Shown here: positions 1 to 5,976 of the stretch, in pieces
How positions within the stretch are numbered: the first letter of the stretch is position 1
How the letters are laid out: each line of letters starts with the position of its first letter
Assembly (NCBI GenBank): GCA_902461995.1
Contig: CABQAA010000141.1
Span: 1 to 5,984, forward strand
Direction of reading: 5' to 3'
Source of the DNA: an uncultured Oscillospiraceae bacterium
Lineage (GTDB): Bacteria; Bacillota; Clostridia; Oscillospirales; Acutalibacteraceae
DNA: 5,984 nt
Program-made: the position numbers and the translations under genes
The notes under the pieces: model-generated
Told to the model about the DNA's origin: nothing
Seen by the model: only the letters and a program-made list of their open reading frames with translations
Databases searched by the model: none

Positions 1-904
1 CATGTTCACCGGGGCCCTGGGACTGCATTACGGGTTGGAGCGGATCGGTGCCACCGTCGTTCCCACCTCGTCGGGCAATACCGAAAAGCAGCTCAAATTC
101 ATGCGGGATTTCGGCACCGATACCATCGTCGCCACCCCGTCCTATTGTCTGTATCTGGCCGAATCGGCGAGAGAACGGGCGGAGGAGTTCCCGCTCGGAC
201 AATATCGGCTCAAACTGGGGCTGCTGGGCAGCGAGGGCTGCACCCCCGAAATGCGGGATCAGATCGAACAGAGCTGGGGCGGCGGTTTCTTCGCCACCGA
301 CAATTACGGCATGTCCGAGCTCAACGGCCCCGGCATGTCGGGCGAATGTCGGGAGCGGTGCGGCTTACATATCAACGAGGATCATTTCCTGTGTGAGGTC
401 ATCGATTCGAAGACCGGGGAAACGCTGGCCCCGGGTGATACCGGCGAATTGGTGGTGACCAACCTGACCAAGCGGGGCATCCCCATGCTCCGCTACCGTA
501 CCAAGGACATCACCCGGATCAATTACGAGCCCTGCGCCTGCGGCCGGACCACCGCCCGGATGCACAAGATCATCGGCCGCAGCGACGATATGCTGAAAAT
601 CCGGGGAGTCAATGTGTTTCCGTCCCAGGTGGAAAGCGCCCTGATCGGCATCACCCAGATCAGCCCCCACTACCAGCTGGTGGTCCGCCGCGAAGGCTAC
701 GCCGACACCCTGGAGGTGCGGGTCGAGCTGATCGACGGCTCTCTGCTCGAACGCTACGGCGAGCTGGAGGCGCTACAGCGGCGGATCCACGACCGGATCA
801 AGGCCATTCTCGGCATTGAAATCAAGGTCAGCCTCGTCGAACCCAAATCCATTGAACGCTTCACCGGCAAGGCTCAGCGGGTGGTGGATCTGCGGGGGAA
901 GTAA
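1..904 (+). CDS. Phenylacetate-CoA ligase family protein (AMP-forming), 5' truncated by window edge
   Basis: This is the C-terminal 300 residues of an ANL-superfamily aryl-CoA ligase of the PaaK type, a cytoplasmic enzyme forming arylacetyl-CoA from arylacetate, ATP and CoA. The ATG at base 2 is internal: it aligns with Leu142 of the complete ligase at 4026-5336, so about 140 N-terminal residues, including the SSGTTGK P-loop, lie upstream. Visible in this fragment are the YGMSE motif (residues 102-106), RYRTKD (164-169), the hinge motif starting GRSDDML (192-198), and the C-terminal GK with the expected catalytic Lys290. A Cys116-x6-His123 plus CxC (178, 180) set could bind a metal. It is roughly half identical by eye to the downstream ligase and lacks that protein's GAEPW motif (here GSEGC, 76-80), so it is an old paralogue, perhaps for another aryl acid. 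It is followed after 19 nt by the next gene, in the same operon. Family assignment is firm; substrate is unknown. Confidence 0.93.
   Translation, partial: MFTGALGLHYGLERIGATVVPTSSGNTEKQLKFMRDFGTDTIVATPSYCLYLAESARERAEEFPLGQYRLKLGLLGSEGCTPEMRDQIEQSWGGGFFATDNYGMSELNGPGMSGECRERCGLHINEDHFLCEVIDSKTGETLAPGDTGELVVTNLTKRGIPMLRYRTKDITRINYEPCACGRTTARMHKIIGRSDDMLKIRGVNVFPSQVESALIGITQISPHYQLVVRREGYADTLEVRVELIDGSLLERYGELEALQRRIHDRIKAILGIEIKVSLVEPKSIERFTGKAQRVVDLRGK
575..612 (+). repeat. Direct repeat copy 1, inside ligase hinge motif
   Basis: Bases 575-612 match 5010-5047 at 36 of 38 positions: a 22-base exact block, two mismatches, then a 14-base exact block. Both copies encode the GRSDDML-x-IRGVN hinge region of the two ligases. 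The protein motif is under strong selection, but synonymous sites also match here, more than in the flanking sequence. Confidence 0.5.
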
Positions 905-923
905 TCCGGAAAGGAATACGCGG

Positions 924-1589
924 ATGATTCGCCTTGGCATACGGGTCCTGAAGAAAGAAAAAGACGGCTCTCTGCGGCCGCAGATCGAGCTGCTGGAGGC
1001 CGAGGTCGACGGGCATCCGGTCCCGGCCCGCCAGGAGGCCGATTCCTATGTTTATGTTTTTGAGGGGGAACCGGGCGTCCATACGGTCCGTTTGTGGGAG
1101 CCGAATTTTGCCGGTTCCGCTGCCGCCTCTCTGCTGTTGTGCCTGATGGTTTTTACCGACGGCATCCGCCGGATGTCGCCGTTTACCTGCCGGTATGCCG
1201 GGGAAGTGCAGGTGACGGAGGACGCCGTCCTGACGGCTGTGCTGGAGGAGGTCCCCGATGCCAAAGGCCGTCCCACCGGCGTCAACCGGCTGTCCGTCCG
1301 GACGGAAAACGCGGAACTTCAGAGGATGGAGCAGGTATGTACCGCCTCCAAAGCCGATATCCGGCGCTGGGTTGCCGCCGTGCTGCTGCCGCCCGAATTT
1401 CTGGATGCCTGTCTGATGGCGGTGGGGATCCTGGCGGGCATCAGCGCGTATGATGCCACCGGTCCTGCCGGCGCGCTCCTCTGCTGGCTGTTTGCGTTTC
1501 TCTGTATGTTGTTTCTGCTTTGGTACCCTTATTATTTATCTAAAAAATGCCGTCAGCCCGACGTTGCATATTCCGATCCATCGATTTAA
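924..1589 (+). CDS. Hypothetical membrane-anchored protein, 221 aa
   Basis: I do not recognise this protein. The start at 924 is chosen because GGAAAGGA (908-915) sits 8 nt upstream; an earlier in-frame ATG at 816 would overlap the ligase gene by about 90 bases. Residues 1-60 look beta-strand rich, with alternating hydrophobics around residues 41-57 (SYVYVFEGEPGVHTVRL) recalling a small beta-sandwich. A short hydrophobic stretch spans about 65-78. Residues 92-140 are soluble and charged. Two convincing transmembrane helices follow at about 154-175 and 181-204, ending in a short KKCR-bearing tail. There is no signal peptide, so the first 150 residues are probably cytosolic (inference). It lies 19 nt after one ligase and 20 nt before iorA, co-directional, so it is probably co-transcribed with aryl-acid genes. 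A transport, sensing or membrane-tethering role is conceivable, but nothing in the sequence proves one. Confidence 0.8.
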   Translation: MIRLGIRVLKKEKDGSLRPQIELLEAEVDGHPVPARQEADSYVYVFEGEPGVHTVRLWEPNFAGSAAASLLLCLMVFTDGIRRMSPFTCRYAGEVQVTEDAVLTAVLEEVPDAKGRPTGVNRLSVRTENAELQRMEQVCTASKADIRRWVAAVLLPPEFLDACLMAVGILAGISAYDATGPAGALLCWLFAFLCMLFLLWYPYYLSKKCRQPDVAYSDPSI

Positions 1590-1609
1590 CCCTTGAAAGG
1601 ACTGGTTTC

Positions 1610-3382
1610 ATGAGCAAGACTCTGCTGCTGGGCAACGAGGCTGTTGCCCGCGGACTCTACGAGGCCGGCGTCACCGTCGCCTCGTCCTATCCCGGCACCC
1701 CCAGTACCGAAATCACCGAGGCGGCTGTGCAGTACGGTGAAATTTACTCAGAATGGGCCCCGAACGAAAAGGTGGCCTTCGAGGTGGCTTTCGGCGCGGC
1801 CACCGGCGGCGCGCGCAGTTTCTGCGCGATGAAGCACGTGGGCCTCAATGTGGCGGCCGATCCTCTTTATACGGCGTCGTATATCGGGGTGAACGGCGGC
1901 ATGGTCGTCGCCGTGGCCGACGATCCCGGGATGCATTCCTCCCAGAACGAACAGGATTCCCGGCATCACGCCGTCGCGGCCAAGGTGCCGATGCTCGAGC
2001 CCTGCGACTCGGCGGAGTGCCTGGCGTATACCAAGCTGGGGTACGAGCTGTCCGAACGGTTCGATACGCCTGTGCTTCTGCGCCTCTCCACCCGGGTCTC
2101 CCACTCCCGTTCCCTCGTGGACCTCTCTTCTCGTCAGGAAACGGAGTTGCGGCCCTATATCAAAGATCCGATGAAAAACGTCATGATGCCCGCCATGGCC
2201 AAGGCCGCCCATGTCAAGGTGGAAAAGCGGACCGAAGCGCTGCGCGTCTGGGCCGAAACCGAGGCGGTGGAACGCGGGATCAACACCGTGGAATACAACG
2301 ACAAACGGATCGGCATCATCGCCGCTGGCACGACGTATACCTATGCGAAAGAGGCTTTGGGGGAGCGGGCGAGCTATCTCAAACTCGGAATGGTCAATCC
2401 TCTGCCGATTCAGACGATCATCGACTTTGCCCGCAATGTCGGGCAGGTTTATGTGATCGAGGAGCTCGACGACATCATCGAGACCCACTGCCGCAAGCAT
2501 GGGATCCCGGTGATCGGCAAGCTGCTGTTCCCCATGGTGGGCGAGTTCTCCCAGCGGGTGGTCCGGGAGGCGCTGCTCGGGGAAGAGCGGCCGTGCGTTT
2601 CCTTTGACGGGGAGCTGCCGTCTCGTCCGCCTGTTCTCTGCGCGGGCTGTCCCCACCGCGGCCTGTACTACGCGCTGAAGAAATACAAGCTCTATGTCAG
2701 CGGCGACATCGGCTGTTATACCCTCGGCGCCCAGGCGCCTCTGTCCATGATGGATTTCAGTCTCTGCATGGGGGCCTCCGTCAGCGGCCTGCACGGCTTC
2801 AATACCGCGAGAGGCAAGGAACAGGCAAAGAAATCCATCGCCGTTATCGGTGATTCCACCTTTGTTCACTCCGGCATCACCGGACTGATTGACATCGCCT
2901 ATAACAAGGGCATCTCCACCGTCGTCGTACTGGACAACTCCATCACCGGTATGACCGGACATCAGAACAACCCGATGAATGGCAAAACCATCAGCGGCGA
3001 TCCCACCGTGGCGATCGACCTGGAGGCCCTGGCCCATGCCATCGGCATCCGCCGCGTGATCACGGTGGATCCCTTCGACATCGAGGCCACCCGCAAAGCG
3101 GTGGAAGCGGAACTGGCGGTGGAGGAGCCCTCCCTGGTCATTTCCCGCCGTCCCTGTGCACTGCTCAAGGACGTCAAGCACAAGCCCGCCCTCACCGTGG
3201 ACGCAGAAGCCTGCACCGGCTGCAAAGCCTGTCTGCAGGTGGGCTGTCCCGCCCTTTCCCAGACGCCGTCCGGCACCGCGGGGAAAACCCGGGCCGTGAT
3301 CGATCCCACCCAATGTGTGGGCTGCGGCGTCTGTGCGGCGGCCTGCCGCTTCGGCGCTATCAAAGGAGGGGACGCGGAATGA
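1610..3382 (+). CDS. iorA: Indolepyruvate:ferredoxin oxidoreductase, alpha subunit (IorA)
   Basis: This is the catalytic subunit, 590 residues, of the thiamine-diphosphate enzyme that oxidatively decarboxylates aryl pyruvates: arylpyruvate + CoA + oxidised ferredoxin to arylacetyl-CoA + CO2 + reduced ferredoxin. The start at 1610 follows GAAAGG (1595-1600) by 9 nt and gives the family's usual beginning, MSKTLLLGNEA. The N-terminal half is the pyrimidine-binding domain (SYPGTPSTE at 26-34, NEKVAFE at 52-58, DDPGMHSSQNEQD at 104-116). A CAGCPHR motif (344-350) opens the diphosphate-binding domain, with GDIGCYTLG (365-373) and the GDS (414-416) to LDNS (441-444) thiamine-diphosphate/Mg signature. 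The C-terminus carries two ferredoxin-type [4Fe-4S] motifs: Cys535, 538, 541, 546 and Cys569, 572, 575, 579. The last Cys is followed by Arg rather than the commoner Pro. The stop overlaps the iorB start (ATGA), which implies translational coupling. Length and all motifs fit a functional enzyme. Confidence 0.97.
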   Translation: MSKTLLLGNEAVARGLYEAGVTVASSYPGTPSTEITEAAVQYGEIYSEWAPNEKVAFEVAFGAATGGARSFCAMKHVGLNVAADPLYTASYIGVNGGMVVAVADDPGMHSSQNEQDSRHHAVAAKVPMLEPCDSAECLAYTKLGYELSERFDTPVLLRLSTRVSHSRSLVDLSSRQETELRPYIKDPMKNVMMPAMAKAAHVKVEKRTEALRVWAETEAVERGINTVEYNDKRIGIIAAGTTYTYAKEALGERASYLKLGMVNPLPIQTIIDFARNVGQVYVIEELDDIIETHCRKHGIPVIGKLLFPMVGEFSQRVVREALLGEERPCVSFDGELPSRPPVLCAGCPHRGLYYALKKYKLYVSGDIGCYTLGAQAPLSMMDFSLCMGASVSGLHGFNTARGKEQAKKSIAVIGDSTFVHSGITGLIDIAYNKGISTVVVLDNSITGMTGHQNNPMNGKTISGDPTVAIDLEALAHAIGIRRVITVDPFDIEATRKAVEAELAVEEPSLVISRRPCALLKDVKHKPALTVDAEACTGCKACLQVGCPALSQTPSGTAGKTRAVIDPTQCVGCGVCAAACRFGAIKGGDAE

Positions 3383-3972
3383 ATCCGACTGTACAGAACA
3401 ACGTCAAAAACATCCTGATTGCCGGCGTCGGCGGGCAGGGAACTCTGCTCGCGAGCAAGCTGATGGGCAAGTGTTTCATCGGCGAGGGCTACGACGTCAA
3501 GGTCAGCGAAGTCCACGGGATGTCTCAGCGAGGCGGCTCGGTGGTCACCTATGTCCGCTACGGCGACAAGGTCCACTCTTCCCTGATCGAAAAGGGAGAG
3601 GCCGATCTGGTGCTCGCGTTCGAGCAGCTGGAAGCGGCCCGCTGGCTGCCGTATCTGAAGCCGGGCGGGGTCCTCATCGCCAACACTCAGCGGATCGATT
3701 CCATGCCCGTCATTATGGGGAAGGCGGTTTATCCGGAGGATATTCTCGATAAAATCCGGGACAAGGGCGTCGAGGTAGTCGCCGTCGACGCGCTCTCCCT
3801 GGCGCTTGAGGCCGGGTCTGTCAAATGCGTCAATGTGGTGCTGCTCGGGGTTGCGGCCCGGTATTTGGGGCTTGAACCCGATGTGTGGCTGGAGATCCTG
3901 CGCACCGCCGTCCCGCCCCGGACCGTGGCGATGAACGAACAAGCCTTCCGCCTGGGCTATGACGCCCGGTAA
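3379..3972 (+). CDS. iorB: Indolepyruvate:ferredoxin oxidoreductase, beta subunit (IorB)
   Basis: This 197-residue protein is the small partner of IorA and corresponds to the gamma-type domain of pyruvate:ferredoxin oxidoreductases. The start at 3379 overlaps the iorA stop as ATGA. It is preceded by a strong AAAGGAGGGG (3362-3371) embedded in the iorA 3' end, so the pair is translationally coupled and made at matched levels. Family hallmarks are GVGGQG at 16-21, followed by a helix typical of this domain, and HGMSQRGGS at 46-54, the signature loop contacting the alpha subunit and CoA/thiamine region (family knowledge). LAFEQLEAARWLPYLKPGG (71-89) and VNVVLLG (153-159) are also typical. The protein has no cysteine cluster, so electrons leave through the IorA ferredoxin domain. 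Length is normal for the family (about 190-200). The 3' end overlaps one arm of a stem-loop at 3963-3994. Confidence 0.96.
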   Translation: MNPTVQNNVKNILIAGVGGQGTLLASKLMGKCFIGEGYDVKVSEVHGMSQRGGSVVTYVRYGDKVHSSLIEKGEADLVLAFEQLEAARWLPYLKPGGVLIANTQRIDSMPVIMGKAVYPEDILDKIRDKGVEVVAVDALSLALEAGSVKCVNVVLLGVAARYLGLEPDVWLEILRTAVPPRTVAMNEQAFRLGYDAR

Positions 3973-3994
3973 AGCCGATTAAGCCGGCCGGGCG
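3963..3994 (+). other. Stem-loop spanning the iorB stop codon
   Basis: CGCCCGG (3963-3969) is perfectly complementary to CCGGGCG (3988-3994), giving a 7-bp all-GC stem around an 18-nt loop that contains the iorB TAA. No U-tract follows, so it is not an intrinsic terminator. It could stabilise or process the mRNA, or tune read-on into the ligase gene. Function is inferred only. Confidence 0.4.
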
Positions 3995-4025
3995 AATAGG
4001 AAGTCCACCCGGTCACAGGAAAGGA

Positions 4026-5336
4026 ATGAACGATTCGATGCCCATTTACCAGCCGGAGGTGGAATGCGCCTCCCGAGACTATCTGCACGCGATCCAGTCC
4101 GCCCGTCTGATCCGCATGGTGAAGAACGCGTATGATAACGTGCCGTTTTATAAAGGCAAGTTTGATGAAATCGGCCTGCAGCCGGGAGACATTCATTCGA
4201 TCGACGACCTCGTAAGGCTCCCCTTCACCGTCAAGACCGATCTGCGGGACAATTATCCCTTCGGACTGTTCGCCGTCCCTCAGAGCGAGCTCGTGCGTAT
4301 ACACGCGTCCTCCGGTACCACCGGCAAACAGACGGTGGTCGGGTATACGCGGCACGACATCGACGTTTGGGCCGAAGGCGCAGCGAGAGCGCTGAATGCC
4401 GCCGGGGCCACTCGGGAGGATATCATCCACGTTTCCTACGGGTACGGTCTCTTTACAGGGGGGCTGGGCCTGCATTACGGCGCCGAGCACATGGGCGCCA
4501 CCGCCCTCCCGGTATCCTCCGGCAATACCAAGCGGCAGGTGCAGATTCTGCAGGATTTCGGCTCGAATTTCCTCTGCTGCACCCCCTCTTACGCCATGTT
4601 CATCGGGGAGACCGTGCGGGACATGGGGATCGACCCCCATTCCCTCAAACTGCGGGGCGGCCTCTTCGGGGCCGAGCCCTGGACCGACAACATGCGCCGC
4701 GAAATTGAGCGTCTGCTCGATATCCGCGCCTACGACATCTACGGACTGTCCGAGATCGCCGGCCCCGGCGTTGCCTATGACTGCGAGCTCCAGAATGGCC
4801 TGCACGTCTGTGAGGATTATTTCTACCCGGAAGTCATCGATCCCGAAACCCTCCAGCCGCTGCCGGACGGCGAGTACGGCGAGCTGGTGTTCACCTGTAT
4901 CGGCAAGGAGGCCCTGCCTCTGATTCGTTACCGCACCCGGGATATCTGTGCTCTGAACCACGAGACCTGTGCCTGCGGCCGGACGACCGTCCGCATGACC
5001 AAGCCACGCGGCCGCAGCGACGATATGCTGATTATCCGGGGAGTCAACGTGTTCCCCTCCCAAGTCGAGCATGTCCTGCTCGAGCTCGGGATGGATCCGA
5101 ATTATCTGATTCTCGTGGACCGCAAAAACAATCTGGACACGATGGAAGTGCAGGTGGAAATGAACGCGGCCCTGTTTTCCGATACCGTCCGGGATCTCGA
5201 ATCGACGGAAAAACGGATCGAGGGCGCACTGCAGAGCACCTTGAATGTCCACGCCCGGGTCCGGCTGATGGAACCGGGTTCCCTGCCCCGTTCCGAGGGC
5301 AAGGCCAAGCGGGTCATCGACAACCGGCAGCTTTGA
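4026..5336 (+). CDS. paaK: Phenylacetate-CoA ligase (AMP-forming), complete
   Basis: This complete 436-residue ANL-superfamily ligase activates phenylacetate or another arylacetate (possibly indole- or 4-hydroxyphenylacetate) to the CoA thioester via an acyl-adenylate. Motifs in order are the ATP P-loop ASSGTTGK (94-101), GAEPW (215-219), YGLSE (239-243), RYRTRD (301-306), the hinge region GRSDDMLIIRGVN (329-341), and the C-terminal GKAKRV with catalytic Lys426. Cys253-x6-His260 with Cys315 and Cys317 (CxC) may form a structural metal site, as in the upstream paralogue. Length is normal for PaaK (about 430-440). The start at 4026 has AGGA (4017-4020) 5 nt upstream. The ATG at 4038 (MPIYQPEVE) is a credible alternative that resembles typical PaaK N-termini but lies 12 nt from GGAAAGGA. 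It follows iorB by 53 nt without a terminator, so it is probably in the same operon and shares the arylacetyl-CoA pool with IorAB. The in vivo direction is not decidable from sequence. Confidence 0.96.
   Translation: MNDSMPIYQPEVECASRDYLHAIQSARLIRMVKNAYDNVPFYKGKFDEIGLQPGDIHSIDDLVRLPFTVKTDLRDNYPFGLFAVPQSELVRIHASSGTTGKQTVVGYTRHDIDVWAEGAARALNAAGATREDIIHVSYGYGLFTGGLGLHYGAEHMGATALPVSSGNTKRQVQILQDFGSNFLCCTPSYAMFIGETVRDMGIDPHSLKLRGGLFGAEPWTDNMRREIERLLDIRAYDIYGLSEIAGPGVAYDCELQNGLHVCEDYFYPEVIDPETLQPLPDGEYGELVFTCIGKEALPLIRYRTRDICALNHETCACGRTTVRMTKPRGRSDDMLIIRGVNVFPSQVEHVLLELGMDPNYLILVDRKNNLDTMEVQVEMNAALFSDTVRDLESTEKRIEGALQSTLNVHARVRLMEPGSLPRSEGKAKRVIDNRQL
5010..5047 (+). repeat. Direct repeat copy 2, inside paaK hinge motif
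   Basis: Partner of 575-612 (36 of 38 identical), in the same reading phase and at the same place in the protein. The two copies are 4435 bases apart in direct orientation, bracketing the unknown membrane gene and iorAB. Confidence 0.5.
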
Positions 5337-5366
5337 ACCGTCTGTACAGGCCCTCCCGCTTGGATA

Positions 5367-5397
5367 ACCCGCCGCCCGGGTCCGTTTCGGAGTTTTT
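5367..5397 (+). terminator. Weak intrinsic terminator candidate after paaK
   Basis: ACCCG (5367-5371) pairs with CGGGT (5377-5381) around a 5-nt loop. An alternative small hairpin, TCCG/CGGA (5381-5384 with 5388-5391), sits one base before TTTTT (5393-5397). Either stem is short, so termination may be partial. Its position, 30 nt after the paaK stop and just before a promoter candidate, is what a transcript boundary would look like. Confidence 0.4.
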
Positions 5398-5399
5398 CG

Positions 5400-5429
5400 T
5401 TGCATGGACAGGGGCGGGCGTGGTACAAT
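5400..5429 (+). promoter_or_regulatory. Sigma-A-type promoter candidate for the ACT-domain gene
   Basis: TACAAT at 5424-5429 matches the -10 consensus in 5 of 6 positions and is preceded by TGG (5421-5423), an extended -10 element. The best -35 is TTGCAT at 5400-5405 with an 18-nt spacer, only 3 of 6 matches, which an extended -10 can compensate for. Transcription would begin near 5436, leaving a leader of about 110 nt before the start codon at 5548. Confidence 0.55.
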
Positions 5430-5445
5430 AGAACCAAGGCGAGGG

Positions 5446-5526
5446 ATGATCGGCGGTTCGTCAGAAACACCCCGGATCACGGTGGGCTATGGAACAGGAA
5501 AGGGTTTGAACGGCTGGATGCCGTAA
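5446..5526 (+). CDS. Possible leader peptide upstream of ACT-domain gene, 26 aa
   Basis: A short reading frame lies entirely within the inferred leader: ATG at 5446, TAA at 5524-5526, 26 residues, ending Asn-Gly-Trp-Met-Pro-stop. AAGG (5436-5439) lies 6 nt upstream of the ATG and could serve as a weak ribosome binding site. The stop codon falls at the 3' arm of the hairpin at 5510-5524 and 21 nt before the ACT gene start. A Trp codon near the end and Pro-stop ending recall regulatory leader peptides such as TnaC, but there is no sequence homology to claim. In GC-rich DNA a 26-codon frame can occur by chance, so confidence is low. Confidence 0.2.
   Translation: MIGGSSETPRITVGYGTGKGLNGWMP
5510..5524 (+). 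promoter_or_regulatory. Small hairpin just upstream of the ACT-gene ribosome binding site
   Basis: ACGGC (5510-5514) pairs perfectly with GCCGT (5520-5524) around the loop TGGAT. It ends 6 nt before AAGGAGGG (5531-5538). No U-run follows, so any control would act on translation or RNA stability rather than termination. The stem is short; significance is uncertain. Confidence 0.3.
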
Positions 5527-5547
5527 AACAAAGGAGGGTCACCGCCC

Positions 5548-5976
5548 ATGATCAAACAGTTATCGATTTTTGTGGAAAACAAGGCCGGACGCCTCGCGGA
5601 AATCACCGCTCTGTTGGCGAAGGCGGGGGTGGATATCCGGGCACTCTCTGTTGCGGATACCACCAATTTTGGCATTCTGCGCCTGATTGTGGACAAACCG
5701 GCCGCAGCTGAGCAGGTGCTGCGGGAGGCGGGACTGACGGTGTCTTTGACCGACGTCATCGCCGTCGGCATTCCCGACCAGCCGGGCGGATTTGCCTCGG
5801 CGATGCAGGCACTTGCGGAAGAGTCGATCGATATCGAATACATGTACGCGTTTATCTCTCGGGATGAGGGGCGTGCCTGTGTGATTCTGCGTGTCGAAAA
5901 TGTCGAAGCGGCCGTTGCGGCACTGAACTCCCGGAACATTGAGCTGCTGGGAGAAGAGCGCGTGTATACCATGTGA
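5548..5976 (+). CDS. Tandem ACT-domain protein, probable amino-acid-binding regulator
   Basis: This 142-residue protein is made of two ACT domains (about 1-68 and 69-142) and nothing else. Each has the beta-alpha-beta start with the ligand-loop pattern: ENKAGRLAEITALLAKAGVDIRAL (10-33) in the first and DQPGGFASAMQALAEESIDIEYMY (74-97) in the second. ACT domains bind amino acids, usually at dimer interfaces, and regulate amino acid enzymes. Stand-alone double-ACT proteins of this length are common beside iorAB-paaK in anaerobic Firmicutes (recollection, not searched). The start at 5548 is preceded by a strong AAGGAGG (5531-5537) with 10 nt spacing. The 211-nt gap, terminator candidate and promoter suggest it is transcribed separately, though read-through from paaK is possible. 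Its ligand is unknown; an aromatic amino acid is the natural guess. It has no catalytic or DNA-binding domain, so it would act by binding a partner protein. Confidence 0.93.
   Translation: MIKQLSIFVENKAGRLAEITALLAKAGVDIRALSVADTTNFGILRLIVDKPAAAEQVLREAGLTVSLTDVIAVGIPDQPGGFASAMQALAEESIDIEYMYAFISRDEGRACVILRVENVEAAVAALNSRNIELLGEERVYTM

Noticed and set aside
2..4. ATG at base 2 as the start of the first ligase
   Set aside because: It sits inside a conserved segment that aligns with residue 142 of the complete ligase; the real start must be upstream of the window.
816..923. Upstream ATG at 816 as start of the hypothetical membrane protein
   Set aside because: It would overlap the ligase gene by about 90 bases and has no better ribosome binding site. 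The ATG at 924 has GGAAAGGA 8 nt upstream.
1505..1589. AT-rich stretch before iorA (TATTAT at 1530-1535) as an internal promoter
   Set aside because: The AT richness is explained by the hydrophobic membrane-helix codons. The best -35 (TTGTTT at 1509-1514) is poor and only 15 nt away.
1748..3313. Long open frame (521 codons) on the minus strand opposite iorA
   Set aside because: It is a shadow of a GC-rich coding gene. Its translation is rich in His, Gly, Arg and Asp with no recognisable motif, while the + strand encodes an unmistakable IorA.
5405..5410. TGGACA as the -35 box of the ACT-gene promoter
   Set aside because: It matches the consensus at 5 of 6, but the spacer to TACAAT would be only 13 nt, too short for sigma-A-type promoters.
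3957..5480. Long open frame (507 codons) on the minus strand opposite paaK
   Set aside because: Same reason: the composition is that of an antisense shadow, and the + strand carries a complete PaaK with all motifs.
5400..5547. T-box riboswitch in the ACT-gene leader, prompted by TGGTAC at 5421
   Set aside because: The required longer T-box sequence (TGGNACCGCG) is absent, the leader is too short, and there is no terminator. TGGTACAAT reads better as an extended -10.
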